Shown: positions 5,197-9,722 of the stretch, piece by piece
How positions within the stretch are numbered: the first letter of the stretch is position 1
Layout: every line of letters starts with the position of its first letter
DNA from: Bacteroidaceae bacterium
Lineage (GTDB): Bacteria > Bacteroidota > Bacteroidia > Bacteroidales > Bacteroidaceae
Reading direction: 5' to 3'
Length of the DNA: 9,722 bases
Assembly (NCBI GenBank): GCA_900768625.1
Contig: CAAGDO010000025.1
Span: forward strand, 1-9,722
Made by a program: the position numbers and the translations under genes
The notes under the pieces: model-generated
The model's database searches: none
Told to the model about the DNA's origin: nothing
Seen by the model: only the letters and a program-made list of their open reading frames with translations

Positions 5197-7314
5197 TCAA
5201 TGCAGGAGCTGGAGGGCTACGCGGCCACGCTCTTCATCGATTTCGAGCACTTTGACCATAACCTGCTGCTGGATATGGACAATCTCAGCGGGATCCTTGA
5301 CGAAATGGTCGGCCATATGGGAGATATGGACCAGGCCTTTCACCTTGATTCCCATATCGACGAAGCAGCCGAACTTAGTGATGTTGGTCACTACGCCGGG
5401 GACTTCCATTCCTTCACGAAGGTCATCGAGCGTGTGGAGATGTTCGTCGAAACGGAACACCTTGGCTGTGCCGCGGGGGTCACGGCCGGGACGTGCGAGT
5501 TCCAGCATGATGTCAGTGAGCGTGGGGAGGCCCACTTCTGGGGTGCAATAGCGATGGGGGTCGATCTTGTCGCGCTGGTCGGCAGAGGCGATGAGTTCGG
5601 GCACATTGCAGCCGGCTTCCTTGGCCATGCGCTCCACGAGGGCATAGCGCTCAGGATGGACTGCGGTGTTGTCGAGGGGGTTCTTGGCATCGGGGATGCG
5701 GAGGAATCCTGCACATTGCTCGAAGGCTTTGGCACCCAGACGGGGCACCTTGAGCAATTCGCGGCGCGAACGGAAGGGGCCGTTGGCGGCACGATAGTCG
5801 ACGATATTCTGCGCCAAAGCGGGGCCAAGTCCGGAGACGTAGGTGAGGAGATGTTTGGAGGCCGTGTTGAGGTTCACACCGACGGTGTTGACGCAGCTTT
5901 CGACGGTGAGGTCAAGTGCCTTACGGAGTTCGGACTGGTCGACATCGTGCTGGTACTGCCCCACCCCGATGGCCTTGGGGTCGATTTTGACGAGTTCGGC
6001 CAAGGGGTCGGCCAAACGGCGACCGATGCTGACGGCTCCGCGCACCGTGACATCATAGTCGGGGAATTCCTCACGGGCCAGTTTGGAGGCGGAATAGACG
6101 GAGGCGCCGTCCTCACTGACGAGGAATACATCGACATCCTTGAGATGGAGCGAACGGACGAGCTCTTCCGTTTCGCGGCCTGCCGTACCGTTGCCGATGG
6201 CGATGGCCTCGATATGGTATTGCTCAACGAGGGTGGCGAGTTTGAAACCCGAACGGGCATACTGATTCTGGGGAGGATGGGGATAGATGGTCTCGTTGTG
6301 GAGCAGATTGCCCTGACCGTCGAGACACACGACCTTACATCCCGTACGGAAACCGGGGTCGATGCCCATGATGCGCTTCTGACCCAGGGGAGCGGCGAGG
6401 AGCAGCTGCTTGAGATTGCCGGCAAAGACTTGAATGGCTTCTTCATCGGCCTTCGACTTGCTGCTTCCGGCAAATTCGGTCTCTATGCTGGGTTTGAGCA
6501 GACGTTTATAGGCATCGGCTGCGGCCATTTCGACTTGGGCGGCTGCAGGGGTGCCCCGACGCACGTATTTGCGCTCGACGCGTTCCAGGCAGTCTTCCTC
6601 ATTGGAGGGGGCGATGCTGACGCGCAACAGGCCTTCGGCTTCCCCGCGACGCATGGCGAGGAGGCGATGGGAGGTGCAGCGGCGGAGGGGTTCCTTCCAG
6701 TCGAAATAGTCGCGGAATTTACCGGCTTCGGCTTCCTTGGCCTTGACGACTTTGGACTGGATCATGGCGGTGATGTCAAACGAGCGGCGCACGGTCTGAC
6801 GCGTCTGTTCGTCCTCATTGATGCGTTCGGCAAGGATGTCACGCGCTCCTTGCAGGGCTTCTTCGACATCGGCCACGTCCTTGCCCACGAAGCGCGCAGC
6901 GAGTTTCGCGGGGTCGGCTTGGGGATTCACAAGGAGCTGGTTCGCCAGGGGTTCGAGTCCTTTCTGACGGGCCACTTCAGCTCGCGTGCGGCGTTTGGGT
7001 TTGAAGGGGAGATAGATATCCTCGAGGAGCGTGGGGTCCCAGCAGTCGCTGATGCGCTTGCGGAGGTCGTCGGTGAGTTTGCCTTGCTCTTCAATGGTGG
7101 TGAGGACGTATTCGCGACGATGGATAAGCTCCTGCATGCGGTCGTTTTCCTCCTTGACCTGCGCCACCTGCACTTCATTGAGCCCGCCGGTGGCTTCCTT
7201 GCGGTAACGGCTGATGAAGGGGATGGTGGCTCCTGCCGTGAGGAGATCTATGGTGCTGGTCACTTGCTTGAGGCGCAGACCGAGTTTTTTGGCTATGATT
7301 TCGTTGGCTTCCAT
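5197..7314 (-). CDS. tex: Tex family RNA-binding transcription accessory protein
   Basis: This encodes a 705-residue Tex protein, a cytosolic nucleic-acid-binding factor related to eukaryotic Spt6 and linked to transcription and RNA processing. The N-terminal helical Tex domain begins MEANEIIAKKLGL and contains the conserved stretch around PFISRYRKEATGGL. A YqgF-like RNase H fold starts near MGIDPGFRTG (316-325). Helix-hairpin-helix motifs surround the VSGLGPALAQNIV segment (about residues 490-530). A C-terminal S1 RNA-binding domain spans about 633-703, including KFGCFVDMG. The length matches shorter family members. The open frame continues upstream to 7488, but those 58 residues match no Tex start and cover the leader and promoter, so 7314 is chosen. 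The protein ends right after the S1 domain, without the basic tail of longer homologues. Confidence 0.95.
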   Translation of the reverse strand: MEANEIIAKKLGLRLKQVTSTIDLLTAGATIPFISRYRKEATGGLNEVQVAQVKEENDRMQELIHRREYVLTTIEEQGKLTDDLRKRISDCWDPTLLEDIYLPFKPKRRTRAEVARQKGLEPLANQLLVNPQADPAKLAARFVGKDVADVEEALQGARDILAERINEDEQTRQTVRRSFDITAMIQSKVVKAKEAEAGKFRDYFDWKEPLRRCTSHRLLAMRRGEAEGLLRVSIAPSNEEDCLERVERKYVRRGTPAAAQVEMAAADAYKRLLKPSIETEFAGSSKSKADEEAIQVFAGNLKQLLLAAPLGQKRIMGIDPGFRTGCKVVCLDGQGNLLHNETIYPHPPQNQYARSGFKLATLVEQYHIEAIAIGNGTAGRETEELVRSLHLKDVDVFLVSEDGASVYSASKLAREEFPDYDVTVRGAVSIGRRLADPLAELVKIDPKAIGVGQYQHDVDQSELRKALDLTVESCVNTVGVNLNTASKHLLTYVSGLGPALAQNIVDYRAANGPFRSRRELLKVPRLGAKAFEQCAGFLRIPDAKNPLDNTAVHPERYALVERMAKEAGCNVPELIASADQRDKIDPHRYCTPEVGLPTLTDIMLELARPGRDPRGTAKVFRFDEHLHTLDDLREGMEVPGVVTNITKFGCFVDMGIKVKGLVHISHMADHFVKDPAEIVHIQQQVMVKVLEIDEERGRVALQLLH

Positions 7315-7333
7315 AATGGTGTGGGAGAATAAG

Positions 7334-7388
7334 GTTGGCGGGTGGCGAAGGTCCCGTCGTTTTGCCTTCGCCCCCAACGAAAAGGGGG
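7334..7388 (-). promoter_or_regulatory. Stem-loops in the tex 5' leader
   Basis: Between the candidate tex promoter and its start codon, GGCGAAGG (7344-7351) pairs perfectly with CCTTCGCC (7365-7372), flanked by GTTGG (7334-7338) pairing with CCAAC (7374-7378). Next to it CCCCC (7371-7375) can pair with GGGGG (7384-7388) across an eight-base loop. The two arrangements share bases 7371-7375, so they compete at least in part. The pairings are seen directly; any regulatory role, such as autocontrol or temperature response, is inference. Confidence 0.45.
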
Positions 7389-7406
7389 ATTTGTTGGAAT
7401 ATCCCA

Positions 7407-7414
7407 CAAAGTTA
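7407..7414 (-). promoter_or_regulatory. Candidate Bacteroidetes -7 box for tex
   Basis: On the minus strand this reads TAACTTTG followed by TGGGA, a full match to the TAnnTTTG consensus of the Bacteroidetes primary sigma factor. It lies about 93-100 bases upstream of the tex start, which predicts a leader of about 85 bases containing the stem-loops. No TTTG box is visible at -33, so promoter strength is uncertain. Confidence 0.55.
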
Positions 7415-7519
7415 ATGGAATTCATCGAGATGATGCGCGGATTGGGAAAAAAACATGCGAAAGGCTGGGGCTTGCCGTTCGCTGACAAACGTCACTTTGC
7501 AAACAGGATTTAGCAAAAC

Positions 7520-7533
7520 ATGTTATATAACAT
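7520..7533. promoter_or_regulatory. Perfect 14-base palindrome, candidate operator upstream of fucI
   Basis: ATGTTATATAACAT is a perfect palindrome located 15 bases upstream of the candidate -33 element of fucI and about 130 bases from its start. Its size and AT-rich centre suit a homodimeric regulator, for example one of the GntR type; in Bacteroides thetaiotaomicron fuc genes are controlled by the GntR-type FucR. Linking this site to such a regulator is inference, and no regulator gene is in view. Confidence 0.45.
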
Positions 7534-7547
7534 ATCAAAGAAGGGCG

Positions 7548-7575
7548 TTTATCCCGAAAATTATGCCGTACTTTG
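7548..7575 (+). promoter_or_regulatory. Candidate promoter of fucI
   Basis: TTTA (7548-7551) and TACTTTG (7569-7575) resemble the Bacteroidetes -33 (TTTG) and -7 (TAnnTTTG) elements, separated by 17 bases. The -7 element is one base short of the consensus. It would start transcription near 7582, leaving a leader of about 80 bases. This is the best plus-strand match I found in the gap, but it is imperfect. Confidence 0.4.
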
Positions 7576-7662
7576 TTGTCGGTTTGGGCAAGGCACCGTT
7601 CGGGCCCGTACCAAAACAAGCGTGAAGAACATTTTCCCAACCCGCTAATATCCATAATCATA

Positions 7663-9438
7663 ATGAGCAAATACCCCAAGATCGGCATTCGTCCGACAAT
7701 TGATGGCCGCCAAGGTGGCGTACGTGAAAGTTTGGAAGAAAAGACGATGAACCTGGCCAAAGCTGTGGCCGAACTCATCTCCACTCATCTCCACAATGGC
7801 GACGGTTCGCCCGTGGAATGTGTCATTGCCGACACGACCATCGGCCGCGTGGCCGAAAGCGCAGCCTGCGCCGAGAAATTCGAGCGCGAGGGTGTGGGCG
7901 CTACCATCACCGTGACTTCCTGCTGGTGCTACGGTGCCGAAACCATGGACATGAACCAGCACTGGCCCAAGGCCGTATGGGGCTTCAACGGAACGGAACG
8001 TCCGGGTGCCGTTTACCTGGCTGCCGTTTTGGCTGCCCACGCACAGAAGGGTCTTCCCGCCTTCGGCATCTACGGCCATGACGTGCAGGACCTCGCCGAT
8101 GACACCATCCCGGCTGACGTGGCAGAGAAGCTTCTCCGCTTCGCCCGTGCAGCTCAAGCTGTGGCCACCATGCGCGGCAAATCCTATCTTTCTTTGGGCG
8201 GCTCTTCGATGGGTATCGCCGGTTCGATTGTCAACACGGACTTCTTCCAGGAATACCTCGGCATGCGTAACGAGAGTGTGGACCTCACCGAAATCATCCG
8301 CCGCATGACGGAGGGTATCTATGACCACGAAGAATACGAAAAGGCTATGGAATGGACCCGCCAGCACTGTATGGTCAACGAGGGCGAGGACTTCAAGAAC
8401 CGTCCAGAAAAGCGCAAGACGCGCGAGGAAAAGGACAGCGACTGGGAGTTCATCGTCAAGATGACCATCATCATGCGCGACCTCATGCAGGGCAACCCGA
8501 AACTCCAGGAACTCGGTTTCAAGGAGGAGGCTTTGGGTCACAACGCCATCGCTGCCGGTTTCCAGGGCCAGCGCCAGTGGACCGACTTCTATCCCAACGG
8601 CGACTATTCAGAAGCATTGCTCAACACGTCGTTCGACTGGAACGGCCTCCGCGAAGCTTACGTGCTCGCTACGGAGAATGATGCCTGCAACTGCGTGGCT
8701 ATGCTCTTCAACCATCTGCTCACGGGTCGCGCACAGATCTTCAGCGACGTGCGTACGTACTGGAGCCCCGAGGCTGTGAAGCGCGTGACGGGCAAGGAAC
8801 TGACGGGACGTGCCGAAGGCGGTATCATCCATCTCATCAACTCCGGTGCCACAACGCTCGACGGTACGGGTCAGGTCACTGACGAAGAGGGCAACCCGAC
8901 AATGAAGCCTTTCTGGGAACTCACTCCCGAAGATGCCGACAAGTGCCTCAAGGCCACTACGTGGTATCCCGCTGACCGCGACTACTTCCGCGGCGGTGGT
9001 TTCTCTTCCAACTTCCTCACCCGTGGCGGTATGCCTGTGACGATGGTTCGTTTCAACCTCGTGAAGGGCCTTGGCCCCGTGCTTCAGCTGGCAGAAGGTT
9101 GGACGGTTGACATCGACCCCGAAATCCACAAGCAGCTCGACATGCGCACTGACCCCACTTGGCCCACCACGTGGTTCGTGCCCCGTCTCTGCGACAAGGC
9201 GCCCTTCAAGGACGTTTACTCCGTGATGAACAACTGGGGTGCCAACCATGGTGCCATCAGCTACGGCCACATCGGTGCGGACCTCATCACGCTCTGCTCC
9301 ATCCTCCGTATCCCCGTCTGCATGCACAACGTGGAGGAAGACAAGATCTTCCGTCCCGCAGCATGGAACGCCTTCGGTATGGATAAGGAAGGTGCCGACT
9401 ACCGTGCTTGCAAGAACTACGGTCCGATCTACAAATAA
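7663..9438 (+). CDS. fucI: L-fucose isomerase
   Basis: FucI converts the aldose L-fucose to the ketose L-fuculose (and often D-arabinose to D-ribulose), the first step of fucose catabolism; it is a cytosolic manganese-dependent hexamer. The protein has 591 residues, the same as the E. coli enzyme. It contains ATENDACN with Glu338, IFSDVRTYW with Asp362 and GANHGAISYGH with His529, matching the known E. coli residues Glu337, Asp361 and His528 with a shift of one. The start at 7663 gives the expected MSKYPKIGIRPTIDGR beginning; the 30 extra upstream residues of the open frame overlap the leader. Codons favour C in third position, suggesting high expression. fucK, fucA, fucP and fucR are not adjacent in the window. 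A 178-base palindrome begins 106 bases after the stop. Confidence 0.98.
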   Translation: MSKYPKIGIRPTIDGRQGGVRESLEEKTMNLAKAVAELISTHLHNGDGSPVECVIADTTIGRVAESAACAEKFEREGVGATITVTSCWCYGAETMDMNQHWPKAVWGFNGTERPGAVYLAAVLAAHAQKGLPAFGIYGHDVQDLADDTIPADVAEKLLRFARAAQAVATMRGKSYLSLGGSSMGIAGSIVNTDFFQEYLGMRNESVDLTEIIRRMTEGIYDHEEYEKAMEWTRQHCMVNEGEDFKNRPEKRKTREEKDSDWEFIVKMTIIMRDLMQGNPKLQELGFKEEALGHNAIAAGFQGQRQWTDFYPNGDYSEALLNTSFDWNGLREAYVLATENDACNCVAMLFNHLLTGRAQIFSDVRTYWSPEAVKRVTGKELTGRAEGGIIHLINSGATTLDGTGQVTDEEGNPTMKPFWELTPEDADKCLKATTWYPADRDYFRGGGFSSNFLTRGGMPVTMVRFNLVKGLGPVLQLAEGWTVDIDPEIHKQLDMRTDPTWPTTWFVPRLCDKAPFKDVYSVMNNWGANHGAISYGHIGADLITLCSILRIPVCMHNVEEDKIFRPAAWNAFGMDKEGADYRACKNYGPIYK

Positions 9439-9544
9439 AAAATAATCCTGCATCAGCATCCCTGCAGACGAGTATGCCGCTTCCCTTCATTCTTCTTCAG
9501 GAACAGCACGCTTGCCTGCGGGTGATGCCTTTTGCCATTCTAAG

Positions 9545-9722
9545 TAGGTGTTCGAAATTATTTTTACATTGAAAGTGCGTTATCGGGATGCAGCTATTTT
9601 CTTCGGGCGAACGAACATAGCGGGCTATGTGACTGAGAACGAAGGAAATAGATGCGCCCGAGAACGCGCTTTCAATGTGAAAATAGCACCTGCTGAAAGT
9701 ATAAAATAATTTTGAACACCTA
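9545..9722 (+). repeat. 178-base imperfect palindrome, MITE-like or structured RNA
   Basis: The ends TAGGTGTTC (9545-9553) and GAACACCTA (9714-9722) are perfect inverted repeats of an element folding along nearly its whole length. The outer arm 9545-9581 pairs with 9663-9679 plus 9703-9722 (37 positions, no true mismatch if G-T is allowed). Inner stems are TCGGG (9583-9587) with CCCGA (9657-9661), GCA (9590-9592) with TGC (9653-9655), and CTATTTTCTTCG (9594-9605) with 9640-9651. A 9-by-9 internal loop then leads to a terminal stem ACATAG/CTATGT (9615-9620, 9625-9630) with a CGGG loop. The right arm has a 23-base insertion (9680-9702). There is no coding capacity. It could be a non-autonomous transposable repeat, a structured RNA, or a 3' structure ending fucI transcription. 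The window ends exactly at its terminus. Confidence 0.75.

Larger units (their letters stand above)
7315..7662. other. Divergent intergenic region between tex and fucI
   Basis: This 348-base stretch separates the divergent tex and fucI genes and contains no gene. From left to right it holds the tex leader with its stem-loops (7334-7388), a minus-strand -7 box (7407-7414), an uncharacterised central part of about 100 bases with an A7 run near 7446-7452, a 14-base palindrome (7520-7533), a candidate plus-strand promoter (7548-7575) and a fucI leader of about 80 bases. The leader has only short complementary segments, such as TTTGG with CCAAA. No small ORF or riboswitch was recognised. Confidence 0.7.

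Noticed and set aside
5176..7332. Plus-strand open frame of 718 codons opposite tex
   Set aside because: It mirrors the tex reading frame almost end to end, has no family features, and its composition follows from the codon bias of tex on the other strand. It is a shadow frame despite its length.
7315..7488. 58-residue N-terminal extension of Tex
   Set aside because: It covers the predicted promoter and leader stem-loops, and Tex proteins start at the MEANEIIAKK-like segment.
7581..7617. Possible hairpin in the fucI leader (TTTGG with CCAAA, and CGGGCCCG)
   Set aside because: Only five outer pairs and an isolated 8-base palindrome that do not combine into one convincing fold.
7573..7662. 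30-residue N-terminal extension of FucI
   Set aside because: It would begin inside the candidate promoter, and the 591-residue form matches the family length and start.
7645..9459. Minus-strand open frames (298 and 283 codons) opposite fucI
   Set aside because: They lie antisense to a well-conserved full-length FucI and show no recognisable domain.
9439..9544. Possible intrinsic terminator right after fucI
   Set aside because: Only a 5-base CTGCA/TGCAG pairing is present, with no T-run; nothing else is recognisable between the stop and the palindrome.
1..9722. CRISPR array, tRNA or rRNA gene, phage or defence cassette
   Set aside because: No regularly spaced repeats, no cloverleaf-like or rRNA segments, and no integrase, capsid, nuclease-helicase or toxin-antitoxin genes are visible. 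All confident genes are housekeeping or sugar metabolism.

Overview
The window looks like a chromosomal segment of a fairly GC-rich member of the Bacteroidales, plausibly Prevotellaceae-like. The protein families and their phrasing fit this group: UMP kinase, a two-domain biotin ligase without the HTH repressor domain, an MmcQ/YjbR protein, a Tex protein of about 705 residues and an FucI. Starts have little or no Shine-Dalgarno sequence, and boxes resembling the Bacteroidetes -7 consensus (TAnnTTTG) lie upstream of pyrH, tex and fucI. The genus is inference; there is no rRNA or marker gene here to settle it.

Layout. Positions 1-423 hold no convincing gene. They are visibly AT-richer than the rest and carry two long perfect inverted repeats, a small hairpin and a repeated 13-base motif. 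From 424 to 7314 seven housekeeping genes lie on the minus strand, read from right to left: tex (RNA-binding/transcription accessory protein), tadA (tRNA A34 deaminase), yraN (UPF0102), an MmcQ/YjbR-family gene, birA (biotin ligase), a MATE transporter, pyrH (UMP kinase) and a YhcH/YjgK/YiaL-family gene. Counting tex there are eight genes. Tight spacing from tadA to the MATE gene (10, 76, -29 and 19 bases) suggests one transcript; pyrH appears to have its own promoter, with the YhcH gene 44 bases behind it. The 348-base gap 7315-7662 is a divergent regulatory region: a near-ideal -7 box and a 5'-leader stem-loop for tex on one side, and a 14-base perfect palindrome plus a candidate promoter for fucI on the other. 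fucI (L-fucose isomerase) runs on the plus strand from 7663 to 9438 and keeps all three expected catalytic/metal residues.

The genes are mostly unconnected housekeeping functions: nucleotide synthesis, tRNA modification, biotin transfer, efflux and translation/transcription fidelity. The sugar-related genes are fucI and possibly the YhcH homologue, whose family often accompanies sialic acid or other sugar catabolism genes. No fucR, fucK, fucA or fucP is visible beside fucI, so any fuc cluster must continue beyond 9722 or be scattered.

I found no complete undescribed multi-gene system. The most interesting object is non-coding: a 178-base imperfect palindrome at 9545-9722. Its arms differ by five substitutions that would all be G-U wobbles in plus-strand RNA, and one arm carries a 23-base insertion flanked by a 6-base direct repeat. 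It could be a MITE-like repeat or a structured RNA, and the window stops exactly at its end.
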